This document shows positions 33,674 through 43,049 of a stretch of DNA of 64,000 bases, piece after piece (the stretch's first letter is position 1; every line of letters begins with the position of its first letter). The translations under genes were made by a program, and so were the position numbers. A model generated the notes under the pieces. The model was not told where the DNA came from. It saw nothing but the letters and a program-made list of their open reading frames with translations, and searched no databases. This stretch comes from Halalkalicoccus jeotgali B3 (lineage in GTDB: Archaea; Halobacteriota; Halobacteria; Halobacteriales; Halalkalicoccaceae), in NCBI RefSeq assembly GCF_000196895.1, contig NC_014297.1, positions 62,001 through 126,000 of the forward strand, read 5' to 3'.

Positions 33674-35238
33674 GATTCGACGGTGGATTCGGGGCGTCTG
33701 GTCCGCTGGTCGTCCGTACACTCGCCGGCGAGACATTGCCCGCTGGCGTGGGCGGTGAACTCGGTCTCGAAGGCGTCCATCGCGGTCGTCACGGGCCGGG
33801 AGGCCGCCCGGCCGAAGTAGCAGGTGCTCGTCCGGCGCATCACCCGTGTGAGCTCGCGAATCGAACCGCTGTCGTACTCGCCGTCGTAGACCTCCCGGAG
33901 GAGGGCAACGAGCTGTTTCGAGCCCTCGCGACACGGGACACAGCGCCCGCAGTTCGCCTCGCGGGCGAACCGGGCGCGCTTGCCCGCGAGCGCGACGGTA
34001 CACCGCGTCCCGTCGAACAGTTCGACGGCCCCGTTGGTCCCGAGGTTCGCAGAATCGAGCGACTGGGCGTTCGCGGGAGTATCGAGCGTCCGGGTGAAGC
34101 CGCCAAAGCACCCGCCGACGCAGGCGAGCTTGAAGTCCTCGGCCGGGACGGCTCCCAGTGCCGTTTGGAGCGAGCTCCCGGTCGAAAGCTCGACGGTCGC
34201 GCGGTCGGCGTCGTCGACGACAGTCACGATCCGGGTGCCGGGATCGGCGTCGTCGGCGTCGAAGCTCTCGGGCGAGAGCAGCGCCGTCCGGAGCTGTGCG
34301 AGCGTCCGGGGGGTGTGGATCGCCGTCGGCCGGCCGAACAGCCCGTGTTCCTCCGGGCCGGGCGGGGTCCGGCGGGCCTCGATCCGGTCTGCGCCTTCGA
34401 GCGATTCGAGCGCCATCGTCGGCTCGCCGGCCCGATACTCGTCGGGGCCGCTCGCGATCTGGACGGTCGCCCCGAGCGCGTCGTCGATAGCGTCGGCGGC
34501 CGTCTCGCAGCGTTCGAGCGCGAGGTCGTCGGCCTCGTTGGCGTAGACGACCACGTCCGTGGCGCCGACGGCCGCGGCGACCGTGAGCGCCCCGTCGAGG
34601 ACCGCCACCGGCGCGCTCTTGAGCAACAGCTGATCGGCGTCGGCGGCCGGGTCGGGCTCGTTGCCGTTGACGACGACCACCGGCTCGCCCTCCGCCTCGC
34701 GGGTCGCCTCCCAGGCGGACGCGAGGGGCGCGTCGTGGCGGGCGTCGCCCCGACCGCGCCCGAGCAGGCCCAGCGCGTCGACGTCCTCGCACAATCCGCC
34801 GGGGTCCTCGCGGGCGTCTTCTGCGACCAGCCGCCCGTAGTCCTCGGGGACGGTCGGCGCGACCCAGCCACAAGGCGCGAGCGCGCCCCGCCGGCCGACC
34901 GACAGCGATCCCGTTTCGGGGACCGGCAGCGCCCGGGTGTCGGACTCGTGCTCGACGACGTACCGGGCGTCCCGGGTCGGTAGTTCACCCTCGTCGATCC
35001 GCTCGACCAGCGTTCGCGTCTGGGTCGGCGAGCACTCGACGTGATACGCGGTCCAGCCCTCGGCGGTCACCAGAACGACGGGTTCGATCCCGACGGTGCC
35101 GATCGGCCCCACTTCGACGACGGGGACGCTCGACGCGGTCGCGCGCGCCGCGTCGAGGACCGCCGCGTGGCGGTCGTCCTCGGCGCTGCAGACGCGCACG
35201 ACCGGTGATTCGCCGACCGCTCCCCTGTCCACTGTCAT
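33670..35238 (-). CDS. NuoF-like formate dehydrogenase beta subunit with altered NADH/FMN motifs
   Basis: A 522-residue partner of the formate dehydrogenase. It has a thioredoxin-like N-terminus (about 35-100), a NuoF-like core (about 150-320), a SLBB-type region, and the C-terminal 4Fe-4S motif (Cys 430, 433, 436, 473: NCGRCVPCREGSKQL). The family motif GRGGAGFPTG is replaced by GRGRGDARHD (160-169), and the FMN segment VNGDEGEPGTFKDR by VNGNEPDPAADAD (190-202). The Fe-S part is intact, so electron transfer is likely but use of NAD is doubtful. The last four bases overlap fdhF. Confidence 0.8.
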   Translation of the reverse strand: MTVDRGAVGESPVVRVCSAEDDRHAAVLDAARATASSVPVVEVGPIGTVGIEPVVLVTAEGWTAYHVECSPTQTRTLVERIDEGELPTRDARYVVEHESDTRALPVPETGSLSVGRRGALAPCGWVAPTVPEDYGRLVAEDAREDPGGLCEDVDALGLLGRGRGDARHDAPLASAWEATREAEGEPVVVVNGNEPDPAADADQLLLKSAPVAVLDGALTVAAAVGATDVVVYANEADDLALERCETAADAIDDALGATVQIASGPDEYRAGEPTMALESLEGADRIEARRTPPGPEEHGLFGRPTAIHTPRTLAQLRTALLSPESFDADDADPGTRIVTVVDDADRATVELSTGSSLQTALGAVPAEDFKLACVGGCFGGFTRTLDTPANAQSLDSANLGTNGAVELFDGTRCTVALAGKRARFAREANCGRCVPCREGSKQLVALLREVYDGEYDSGSIRELTRVMRRTSTCYFGRAASRPVTTAMDAFETEFTAHASGQCLAGECTDDQRTRRPESTVES

Positions 35239-35411
35239 ACGAAACCCCAGTCGTGACGAGGGCGAAAAAGGTCACGGGCTGCAGGCGCAAACGGGATCGC
35301 GGGCCGGATCGACACCCGCGGACGGATTCTTCGAATCGGGCCTGCCAGCGGTCGCGTCGACCGGCGTTTCGCTGACGGTGGTTTCCGAATCACGGTTGTA
35401 GTTCACTATTG

Positions 35412-35431
35412 GTAAAGAAATGACTGTTTAC
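35412..35431. repeat. Inverted repeat between FDH and Hdr-like genes
   Basis: GTAAA, a 10-nt spacer, then TTTAC, in the 271-nt divergent intergenic region, in a locally AT-rich block. The Hdr-like gene TATA (CTTATG, about 35481-35486) lies downstream, about 27 bp before ATG 35510. The repeat could be an operator acting on either gene, but this rests on position only. Confidence 0.35.
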
Positions 35432-35509
35432 AGTAGTACCAGGTAACTGGCTCCAGAGGGGAGACATTTGGTGGTAAGACTTATGGAGGCGCTACTCCGG
35501 TGAACGATT

Positions 35510-37651
35510 ATGCACGTCGCCCAAACGGGTGGGGAGATCACCCGCGAGACGTTCTGGGAGATCGGCCCCCTCGGCAAGGGGATGTTCTACTTCCTCTCGG
35601 TCGTCGCCCTCCTCGTGTTCGTCTACGGCGTCTACGAGCGCTTTGCCCGCTACACCGACGGCGAGAGCGATCCCCGCGACCGCCTGAACGATCTCGGTTC
35701 CCGGATCGTAAGCGCCGCGCGGATCGTCGGCTCGAACGAGAAGCAGTTCAACCGCGACCTCTACGGCGGGCTGATGCACGCCTTCGTCATGTGGGGGTTT
35801 CTCGTGCTCCTGATCGGGACGACGATTCTCTTCGTCGACATGGACTTCTACCGGCCGCTTACAGGCGAGTCGTTCTGGGTCGGGGAGTTCTACCTGGCCT
35901 ACGCGATCGTGCTCGACGCCTTCGGCCTGCTGTTCGTCGTCGGCCTCGGGATGGCAATGTACCGGCGGTACGTCGTGCGCAACGAACGGTTGTGGGGGAG
36001 ACACACCGGGTTGGAGGACGACGCGTTCGTCTGGACGCTCTTTCTCCTCGGTGTGGGCGGCTTTCTGGTCCAAGGGGTCGGAATGGTCGGCCAGGAGATC
36101 CGCGCCGGCGAAACCGTGAGCTTCGTCGGCGTCTTCACCGCCACGCTACTCGAAGCGGGCGGGCTCACCCCCGAGGGGGCGGCGGCGATCTACCCCGTCG
36201 TCTGGTGGCACCACTCGATCCTCGCCTTGGTGTTCGTCGCGTGGGTCCCCTACGCGAAACCGTTTCACATGCTCTCGTCCTTCGCGAACGTCGTCACCCG
36301 CGACGAACAGGCCGGCAGAGTACTGCCCAACATCCCGGCGGATCTCGACGCGACCAACGCCGAGTCCATCGACGATTTCACCTGGAAGGAACTGCTCGAT
36401 CAGGACGCCTGTACCAAGTGTGGCCGGTGTTCGTCGGTCTGTCCCGCGAAAGCCTCCGGGAGGCCGCTCGACCCACGGGACGTGATCCTCGACCTCAAGA
36501 GCTACCGCGAGGAGGTCGACGCCGGAGCTGAGGACACGCCCATCATCGCTGATGGGGGCAGTAGCGTCATCGACGCCGAGACGATGGAGTCGTGTATGGC
36601 CTGCATGGCCTGCATGGACGCCTGTCCCGTCGAGATCGAGCATCTGAACTCCTTTACCAGGATGAACCGCCAGCTCACCGATCAGGGCGACGTCGATTCG
36701 AACATTCAGGGGGTCTTCCAGGACGTGATGCAGAAGGGCAACACGTTCGGCGAGCCCCAGCGCAAACGGGCAACGTGGGCCGAGGAGTTGGAGTTCGACC
36801 TGATCGACGCCCGCGAGGAGGAGGTAGAGTACCTCTGGTACGTCGGGGACTACCCGAGCTTCGACGACCGCAACAAAAAGGTGGCGCGCTCCCTTGCGAA
36901 ACTGTTCGAGCACGCCGACGTCTCCTTTGGCATCCTCTTCGACGACGAGAAATACGACGGCAACGACGTGCGCCGGGTCGGCGAGGAGTTCCTGTATCTC
37001 GAACTCGCCGGCCACCACGTCGAGACCTTCGAAGAGTGTGCGTTCGAGAAGATCGTCTGTACGGACCCTCACTCGTACAACACGATGAAAAACGAGTATC
37101 CCGAAGTCGACTTCGCGGAGTTCGCCGACGACCCGATGATGCCCTTCGAGTACGACGAGCAGTGGAACGTCGAGGGGGAGATCGAGGTGCTTCACTGGAC
37201 CCAAGCAATCGAAGACCTCGTTCGCGAGGGACGACTCGGCCTCTCGGGGAGCGAACTCGAGTACACGGTCACGTACCACGACCCCTGTCACCTCGGGCGG
37301 TACAACGACGAGTACGAGGCGCCACGGGATCTGGTGCGCGCGACGGGCTGTGACCTCTACGAGATGCCGCGCAACCGGTCGGATTCCTTTTGTTGTGGCG
37401 GCGGCGGGGGCGGTCTCTGGATGGAGTTCGACGAGGACCCCAAGCCAAGCGAGGAACGCCTGCGAGAGGCGCTAGAGGACACCGACGCCGGCTCGGGGAT
37501 CGAGAAGTTCGTCGTCGCCTGCCCGATGTGCATGACGATGTACGAGGACGGCCGGAAGACCGGCGGCTACGAGGAGGACATCGAGATTGTCGACGTGGCC
37601 GAACTGCTGATCGAAGCCGTCGAGGCAAAGCGGACGGTCGCAGCGGACTAA
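35510..37651 (+). CDS. Membrane heterodisulfide-reductase-like Fe-S oxidoreductase
   Basis: Predicted quinone-linked electron carrier of 713 residues. The N-terminal NarI/cytochrome-b-like part has about five helices (about 20-40, 90-110, 122-148, 165-183, 225-245). Two 4Fe-4S motifs follow: CTKCGRCSSVCP (near 301-312) and CMACMACMDACP (near 362-373). A CCG domain has YHDPCHLGRYN, FCCGGGGGGLW and ACPMCMTMYED near 590-680. The first CCG copy has lost its cysteines (CTDPHSYNTMKNEYP), which I believe is usual for this family. It is divergent from the formate dehydrogenase genes. The physiological donor is unknown. Confidence 0.85.
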   Translation: MHVAQTGGEITRETFWEIGPLGKGMFYFLSVVALLVFVYGVYERFARYTDGESDPRDRLNDLGSRIVSAARIVGSNEKQFNRDLYGGLMHAFVMWGFLVLLIGTTILFVDMDFYRPLTGESFWVGEFYLAYAIVLDAFGLLFVVGLGMAMYRRYVVRNERLWGRHTGLEDDAFVWTLFLLGVGGFLVQGVGMVGQEIRAGETVSFVGVFTATLLEAGGLTPEGAAAIYPVVWWHHSILALVFVAWVPYAKPFHMLSSFANVVTRDEQAGRVLPNIPADLDATNAESIDDFTWKELLDQDACTKCGRCSSVCPAKASGRPLDPRDVILDLKSYREEVDAGAEDTPIIADGGSSVIDAETMESCMACMACMDACPVEIEHLNSFTRMNRQLTDQGDVDSNIQGVFQDVMQKGNTFGEPQRKRATWAEELEFDLIDAREEEVEYLWYVGDYPSFDDRNKKVARSLAKLFEHADVSFGILFDDEKYDGNDVRRVGEEFLYLELAGHHVETFEECAFEKIVCTDPHSYNTMKNEYPEVDFAEFADDPMMPFEYDEQWNVEGEIEVLHWTQAIEDLVREGRLGLSGSELEYTVTYHDPCHLGRYNDEYEAPRDLVRATGCDLYEMPRNRSDSFCCGGGGGGLWMEFDEDPKPSEERLREALEDTDAGSGIEKFVVACPMCMTMYEDGRKTGGYEEDIEIVDVAELLIEAVEAKRTVAAD

Positions 37652-38085
37652 GCCGTCTCGACGTATTCGACGGCCGCGTCCGGGGTCTCGACGGTCTCGA
37701 CACCCGCCACGTCGTGACTCGCGATGCCGGCGACGGGCCGGCCGAAGTCGAGGGCATGAGCGATCTCCGAGAGGGTCCCATAGGAACCGCCGATGGCGAT
37801 GGCGCCCTCGCCGTTGAGCGCGACGAGGACGTTGCGAGCGTTCCCGATGCCGGTGGCGATCGGGACGTCGACGTAGTCGTTGGCCTCGTTCGGGTCCGTA
37901 CTCGGCAGGATACCGATCGTGTCCCCTCCGGCCTCCGTCGCGCCGCGACAGGCCGCCTCCATCACGCCCGTCCGGCCGCCACAGACCAGCGTGTGGCCGC
38001 GCTCGCCGAGCAGTTCGCCCACCCTCCGAGCGACCGCCGTCTCCTCGTCGCCGACCGTCCCGCCGCCGATGACGCTGACGCGCAT
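37648..38085 (-). CDS. SLOG/LOG-like (TIGR00725) nucleotide-binding protein
   Basis: A 145-residue Rossmann-like protein beginning MRVSVIGGGTVGDEETAVAR, with CGGRTGVMEAACRGATEAGG (about 34-53) and the loop IAIGGSYGTLSEIAHAL (about 95-111), which corresponds to the PGGxGTxxE motif of LOG-type phosphoribohydrolases but is altered. Function unclear: it may hydrolyse or bind nucleotide-like molecules. It converges on the Hdr-like gene with a four-base overlap and diverges from hemB. Confidence 0.85.
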   Translation of the reverse strand: MRVSVIGGGTVGDEETAVARRVGELLGERGHTLVCGGRTGVMEAACRGATEAGGDTIGILPSTDPNEANDYVDVPIATGIGNARNVLVALNGEGAIAIGGSYGTLSEIAHALDFGRPVAGIASHDVAGVETVETPDAAVEYVETA

Positions 38086-38155
38086 ACCGGGCGGTCGGCG
38101 GGCACAGCCAAAGACCTCCCGACACGCCTTTGGCCGCGACGTGCCCAGATCGAGT

Positions 38156-39154
38156 ATGGACATCACGAAGCGCCCGCGCCGCCTTCGGAGCGACGGGGTC
38201 CGGCCACTGATCAGCGAGACCGCGCTCTCCCCGGCGGACCTGATCGCGCCGGTTTTCGTCGACGCCACCGCCGACGAGCGCGTCCCCATCGAGTCGATGC
38301 CCGGCCACGAGCGCGTGCCCGTCGATGGGATCGTCGAGCGGGTACAGGAGGTACGAGAGACAGGCGTCGAGGCCGTCATGCTCTTTGGCATCCCCGCGGA
38401 GAAAGACGAGCAGGGCACTCAAGCGTGGGTCGACGACGGCGTCGTCCAGCGCGCACTCCGGCGGATCTCCGAGGAGACCGACGCCTACGCGATCGCCGAC
38501 CTCTGTTTCTGTGAATACACCACGCATGGGCACTGCGGAGTGGTGGAAGAGGATGCGAAGGAGGACCCGCGCCAGACGGTTGACAACGACGCGACTCTCG
38601 AGCTGATCGAGCGCACGGCACTCTCACAGGCGCGGGCGGGCGCAGACATGATCGCTCCGAGTGGCATGATGGACGGCATGGTCGGCACCATCCGGGACGC
38701 GCTAGATCGCGAGGGCTTTACCGAGGTCCCGATCATGAGCTACGCCGTCAAATACGAGTCGGCGTTCTACGGCCCCTTCCGGGACGCCGCCGACGGCGCA
38801 CCCGCCTTCGGCGACCGGCGACACTACCAGATGGACCCCGCGAACAGGCAAGAGGCGGTTCGCGAAGCCCGCCTCGACATCGAGCAGGGTGCGGACGTCC
38901 TCATGGTCAAGCCCGCGTTGCCCTACCTCGACATCGTCCGGGACGTCCGCGAGACGACCGACCTGCCGGTCGCCGCCTACAACGTCTCCGGGGAGTACGC
39001 GATGTTGCACGCCGCAAGCGAGAAGGGCTGGCTCGATCTGGAGGAGGTCGCACGGGAGTCGTTGCTCTCGATCAAACGGGCGGGTGCGGACCTGATCCTG
39101 ACGTATTTCGCCGAAAGCATCGCGAGCGAGTGTTCCGCGGGCCGCCGGACGTAG
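38156..39154 (+). CDS. hemB: Delta-aminolevulinic acid dehydratase (porphobilinogen synthase)
   Basis: Condenses two 5-aminolevulinate molecules into porphobilinogen for heme, siroheme and cobalamin. The 332-residue protein has the zinc-site cysteines in DLCFCEYTTHGHCGVV (about 117-132), the two Schiff-base lysine motifs MSYAVKYESAFYGPFRDA (about 195-212) and VLMVKPALPYLDIV (about 245-258). All catalytic residues are intact. ATG 38156 (MDITKRPRRLRSD) is the standard start. Transcribed alone; hemL follows about 5.5 kb on. Confidence 0.96.
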   Translation: MDITKRPRRLRSDGVRPLISETALSPADLIAPVFVDATADERVPIESMPGHERVPVDGIVERVQEVRETGVEAVMLFGIPAEKDEQGTQAWVDDGVVQRALRRISEETDAYAIADLCFCEYTTHGHCGVVEEDAKEDPRQTVDNDATLELIERTALSQARAGADMIAPSGMMDGMVGTIRDALDREGFTEVPIMSYAVKYESAFYGPFRDAADGAPAFGDRRHYQMDPANRQEAVREARLDIEQGADVLMVKPALPYLDIVRDVRETTDLPVAAYNVSGEYAMLHAASEKGWLDLEEVARESLLSIKRAGADLILTYFAESIASECSAGRRT

Positions 39155-39598
39155 GCCGACGACCGTACCGAGCGGATCGCTCGCGACCCGGTGGGCTGAC
39201 AGCCGGACGGGCCCGCCGATTCCGGTAGCGGTGCCTCGGGGTGTTTCAACACGGCGCTGAAATCCCGCCGGCCACCGGAGAGCCCCCCGGAACCCCGCGG
39301 TGATCGCCCCCGTGGTCGCCGAGCGCGCGCGAGGCCGAGGGGCCCGAGCGGCCGGATCGCCGGCGGACGTTCGTCAGGTTCCATGGCGATGAATGCCCGG
39401 AAATCCCGACGAAGAACGACCTTATATTGCTATTATCCCATTGTGTATCGTACGTTCGTCTACCGCAGACGTTGTAAAATTCGTATCACGAACCCAATAT
39501 ATATGTAGTTCCGATTCCATCGAATCAGCCGTGAACTGGAACACATCCATAATCGAAATCGGATCGAACACTGACGAACGTCCACCCGAGGTGGTTGG
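39155..39598 (+). promoter_or_regulatory. Regulatory region upstream of the Amt-PII gene
   Basis: A 444-bp gene-free stretch. The first 240 bases are GC-rich with nothing recognisable. From 39410 it becomes AT-rich. AATATATAT (39497-39505) is the best TATA candidate, giving a leader of roughly 70 nt. Immediately after it is GATTC-N4-GAATC (39513-39526), placed between TATA and the expected start, like a repressor operator. GAGGTG at 39588-39593, five bases before ATG 39599, is a good Shine-Dalgarno site, which is unusual for this window and supports a leadered mRNA. Confidence 0.5.
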
Positions 39599-41251
39599 AT
39601 GCAAGTAGACCCCTCGGTGCTCGCGGAGGGGGTCAACATGATGTGGGTGCTGGTGGTGACGTTCCTCATCTTCTTCATGCACGCCGGTTTCGCGATGCTC
39701 GAAGCGGGCCAGGTGCGCTCGAAGAACGTCGCGAACCAGCTCACGAAGAACCTGCTGACGTGGGCGGTCGGCGTCGTGATGTTCTTCTTCGTCGGCGCGG
39801 CGATCAGCACGATCGTCGGCGCGATCACCGGCGGGGGAAGCTACACGCTGGCCGACGCCTTCTCCTCGACGATCGGCGGCGATTCGGCCGCCTGGGTCGA
39901 TTGGCTGTTCGGCGCGGTCTTCGCGATGACCGCAGCGACCATCGTCTCCGGGGCCGTCGCCGGCCGCGCGAAGCTCCGTGCGTACGTCGGCTTTACCGTC
40001 CTCCTCGCGGCCGTGATCTATCCCGTCGTGACCGGCCTGACGTGGGCCGGGGGCTTCCTCGATGCGCTGGGCTTTCACGACTTCGCGGGCGGCATGATCG
40101 TCCACGCGGTCGGTGGGATCGCCGGGCTGACTGCGGCCTGGATCCTCGGCCCGCGGATGGACCGCTACAACGCCGACGGTACCGTCAACGTCATCCCCGG
40201 CCACTCGATGACCTTCGCGGTACTCGGCACGCTCGTGTTGGCCTTCGGCTGGTACGGCTTCAACGTCGGCACCGCCGCGACCGTCTTCACCGCCGAGGGC
40301 GGCGAACTCGCGCTGGGTGCCTTCGAGTACGTCGGGCGGGTCGCCCTCGCGACGACGCTCGGGATGGCGCTGGGCGCGCTCGGCGCGAGCGTCGTCTCGC
40401 TGGCGCTCACCAAGAAGGTCGACACGCTCTACGTCGCCAACGGCCTGCTCGCAGGCCTGGTCGGCGTGACCGGCATCGCCGACATCGTCACCTGGTGGGG
40501 TGCGGTGCTGGTCGCGTTCATCGCCGGCGCACAGCTCCCCCTGGTGTTCCGTTTCGTCGAGCGCAACCTGAAGATCGACGACGTCTGTGCGGTCTTTCCT
40601 GTCCACGGGTCGGCCGGGGTCATCGGCGCGCTTGCGATCCCCTTCGTCGCGATCCCCGGTGAGGGCCCGACGGTGGTCGCACAGGTCGTGGGCGTCGCCG
40701 TGATCGCCGCCTGGACGATCGGCGCGACCGCGCTCGTCTGGGGCGCGTTCAAGGCCCTCGGCCAGGCCCGGGTCACCCCCGACCACGAGCGCGACGGCCT
40801 GGACGTCTCCGAACACGGCGTCGACACCTACCCCGAGTTCGGCGGTCCCGACATCGCCACCGACGGCGGTCCCGACGTCGTTCGCACGGACGGTGGCGTC
40901 GCGGACTCGGGGATCAAGATGATCACCGCGATCGTTCGTCCCGACCGGCTGGGTGCGGTCAAACGCGAACTCGCGAACGTCGGCGCGCCCTCCCTGACGG
41001 TCACGAACGTCTCGGGCCGCGGCTCACAGCCCGCCAAAAAGGGCCAGTGGCGCGGCGAGGAGTACACCGTCGACCTGCATCAGAAGGTGAAAGTCGAATG
41101 CGTCATCGCGGACATCCCCGTCGACGAGGTCGTCGAGGCGATCCGCGAGGGTGCCAACACCGGCGAGCCCGGCGACGGCAAGATCTTCGTCATGCCCGTC
41201 GAGGACGCCCTGCAGGTCCGCACTGGCAACCGCGGCCCCGAAGCAGTCTGA
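39599..41251 (+). CDS. amt: Ammonium transporter fused to a P-II signalling protein
   Basis: A single 550-residue frame. Residues about 1-395 form an Amt channel with about eleven helices; [18 protein letters not shown] near the start and the twin histidines in [13 protein letters not shown] and [12 protein letters not shown] are intact. A hydrophilic linker (about 396-437, with a repeated TDGGPDVV-like unit) leads to a complete P-II/GlnK domain (about 438-550): [14 protein letters not shown]-loop [20 protein letters not shown] with the conserved Tyr, and [17 protein letters not shown]. No stop codon separates them. In most organisms amt and glnK are adjacent separate genes; here the regulator is tethered. 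Confidence 0.93.
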   Translation: MQVDPSVLAEGVNMMWVLVVTFLIFFMHAGFAMLEAGQVRSKNVANQLTKNLLTWAVGVVMFFFVGAAISTIVGAITGGGSYTLADAFSSTIGGDSAAWVDWLFGAVFAMTAATIVSGAVAGRAKLRAYVGFTVLLAAVIYPVVTGLTWAGGFLDALGFHDFAGGMIVHAVGGIAGLTAAWILGPRMDRYNADGTVNVIPGHSMTFAVLGTLVLAFGWYGFNVGTAATVFTAEGGELALGAFEYVGRVALATTLGMALGALGASVVSLALTKKVDTLYVANGLLAGLVGVTGIADIVTWWGAVLVAFIAGAQLPLVFRFVERNLKIDDVCAVFPVHGSAGVIGALAIPFVAIPGEGPTVVAQVVGVAVIAAWTIGATALVWGAFKALGQARVTPDHERDGLDVSEHGVDTYPEFGGPDIATDGGPDVVRTDGGVADSGIKMITAIVRPDRLGAVKRELANVGAPSLTVTNVSGRGSQPAKKGQWRGEEYTVDLHQKVKVECVIADIPVDEVVEAIREGANTGEPGDGKIFVMPVEDALQVRTGNRGPEAV

Positions 41252-41300
41252 ACTGCAGGTAATCGACCGCGGTTTCGGTACAGACGATACTCCCTATTCT

Positions 41301-41348
41301 CGTCCGATTCGTAACCACTCGTAATTACTCCAGATGAGCAAACCATAA
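41301..41348 (+). promoter_or_regulatory. tupA promoter with tandem decamer
   Basis: CCATAAGTG (41342-41350) is centred about 28 bp before ATG 41374. Just upstream are two tandem 10-mers, GTAACCACTC (41311-41320) and GTAATTACTC (41321-41330), matching at eight of ten positions and one helical turn apart. These could bind a dimeric regulator such as the ModE-like protein encoded downstream; this is inference. Confidence 0.45.
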
Positions 41349-41373
41349 GTGCCTGTGCGCCGGCGTTGTTTCT

Positions 41374-42348
41374 ATGGCGATACAACGGCGGGGTTTTCTG
41401 GCGCTGGCGGGTGGCACGGCTGCGGCCGGCCTTGCCGGCTGTACCGGGACGTTCTCGGGTGGCGAGGAAAGCGAGGGAGGAAACGAGAGCACGAGCGGCG
41501 GCGGCTCGATCGCCGACCAGGAACTGGTGCTCGCGACGACGACGAGCACCTACGACACCGGCCTGCTCGACGAGGTCAACGCGGCCTTCGAGGAGAACTT
41601 CGGCACGCCGGTCCAGGCGATCTCGCAGGGAACCGGTGCGGCACTCGAAACCGCACGGGCCGGCGATTGTGACATCGTGATGGTCCACGCCCGGAGCCAG
41701 GAGGACGAGTTCATGCGAAACGGCTACGGGATCAACCGCCGGGACCTGATGTACAACGACTTCGTGATCGTCGGGCCGAGCGACGATCCCGCCGGGATCG
41801 GGGGCAGCGGGGACGCGGTCGGGGCCTTTCAGGCGATCGCCGAGAGTCAGTCGCTGTTCGCCTCCCGTGGGGACAACTCGGGGACCAACACGGCCGAGCT
41901 CCAGATCTGGGAGGCCGCGGGCGTCGAACCCGGCGGCGAGTGGTACCTCGAGACCGGTCAGGGGATGGGCGATACGCTCAATCAGGCCAGCCAGCAAGGT
42001 GGCTACACCCTCTCGGATCGCGGAACGTTCATCTCCCAACAGGATGAGATCGAACTGGAGATCCTCGTCCAGGGACCCGTCGAGGGCGGTCCCGAGATTC
42101 TCGCGAACCCCTACGGGGTACTGGCGATCAACCCCGCGGTCCACGATAACGTCAACTACCAGCTCGCGATGTCCTACATCGGCTTCCTGACGAGCCAGGA
42201 GGGCCAGGACGTCATCGAGAACTACGAACTCGACGGCGAGCAACTGTTCTTCCCGCAGGCGCTCTCGGAGGACCCGAACTTCCAGCAGTACGTCCCGGAG
42301 GGCTGGCAGCCCGAGGGTACCGACGGGGGCAACGCCACAGGGGAGTGA
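41374..42348 (+). CDS. tupA: Tungstate/molybdate-type ABC transporter substrate-binding lipoprotein
   Basis: Extracytoplasmic oxyanion-binding protein of 324 residues. The signal [22 protein letters not shown] with twin Arg and lipobox LAGC (Cys23) marks a Tat lipoprotein. A Gly/Ser/Glu spacer precedes the mature domain, which begins [18 protein letters not shown], the TTTST segment being typical of Tup[21 protein letters not shown] is further family sequence. Tungstate is more likely than molybdate by family, but selectivity cannot be settled by eye. It overlaps tupB by one base. Confidence 0.9.
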   Translation: MAIQRRGFLALAGGTAAAGLAGCTGTFSGGEESEGGNESTSGGGSIADQELVLATTTSTYDTGLLDEVNAAFEENFGTPVQAISQGTGAALETARAGDCDIVMVHARSQEDEFMRNGYGINRRDLMYNDFVIVGPSDDPAGIGGSGDAVGAFQAIAESQSLFASRGDNSGTNTAELQIWEAAGVEPGGEWYLETGQGMGDTLNQASQQGGYTLSDRGTFISQQDEIELEILVQGPVEGGPEILANPYGVLAINPAVHDNVNYQLAMSYIGFLTSQEGQDVIENYELDGEQLFFPQALSEDPNFQQYVPEGWQPEGTDGGNATGE

Positions 42349-43049
42349 TGGCCCTCGAGGCGCTCCAGCCGATCGTCGAGTTACCCTTCGAGAGCCACTA
42401 CATCCGGAGCATCGTTCGCGTCTCGTTGACGGTGAGTCTCACCGCCGTTGCGCTCTCGACGCTCGTCAGCATTCCCGTCGCCCTTACGGTCGGCTTCAAG
42501 GAGTTCCCCGGGAAGGGGCTCGTGACCGCCGTGATCAACACCGGGATGGGGTTTCCGAGCGTCGTCGTCGGCCTCGTGGTGCTCTTTGCGGTGTCGAACG
42601 AGGGGCCACTCGGCGCGCTGGACCTCGTTTTCACCCCCCAGGCGATGGTTATCTCCCAGTTCGTACTCGCCACGCCGGTGATCACGGGGGTGAGTCTCGC
42701 GGCGATCACGGGCGTCGATGACGCCGTCCGGAACGCCGCCTACGCGATGGGCGGGACCCGACTCGACGTCGCGCTCGTCGTCATCAAGGAGGCGCGCTTC
42801 GGGATCGCGACCGCGGTGCTCGCGGGCTTTGGCCGGGCGATCAGCGAGGTCGGGTCGGTGCTGATCGTCGGCGGGAACATCGCCTACGCCGACGGCACCG
42901 CCTACACCCGCAACCTCACGACGGCGATCACGCTGGAGGCCCGCCAGGGACGCTACGAGACGGCGATGTTCCTCGGGGCGATCCTCGTCGCGCTCGTCTT
43001 GCTGGTCAACGCCATCGTCGGGCGTCTCGGCGGGGGTGGGCGACGATGA
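42348..43049 (+). CDS. tupB: Tungstate-type ABC transporter permease
   Basis: Integral membrane permease of 233 residues with five or six helices. The cytoplasmic EAA-like coupling loop is visible as [21 protein letters not shown] (in part, about 128-148), and [20 protein letters not shown] lies near 65-84. ATG 42348 overlaps the tupA stop; an in-frame GTG three bases earlier is possible. It overlaps tupC by four bases, so tupABC is one operon. Confidence 0.9.
   Translation: MALEALQPIVELPFESHYIRSIVRVSLTVSLTAVALSTLVSIPVALTVGFKEFPGKGLVTAVINTGMGFPSVVVGLVVLFAVSNEGPLGALDLVFTPQAMVISQFVLATPVITGVSLAAITGVDDAVRNAAYAMGGTRLDVALVVIKEARFGIATAVLAGFGRAISEVGSVLIVGGNIAYADGTAYTRNLTTAITLEARQGRYETAMFLGAILVALVLLVNAIVGRLGGGGRR

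Noticed and set aside
35510-37651. Loss of cysteines in the first CCG copy as a sign of a broken gene
   Set aside because: The replacement segment CTDPHSYNTMKNEYP appears to be usual in this family, and the frame and all other clusters are intact.
39155-39400. Possible structured RNA or tRNA in the GC-rich gap after hemB
   Set aside because: No tRNA arms, RNase P or SRP core motifs, or long stems were found.
39393-39608. A 71-codon plus-strand frame just before the Amt-PII gene
   Set aside because: It covers the AT-rich promoter, overlaps the Amt start and shows no conserved pattern; it is best read as regulatory DNA.
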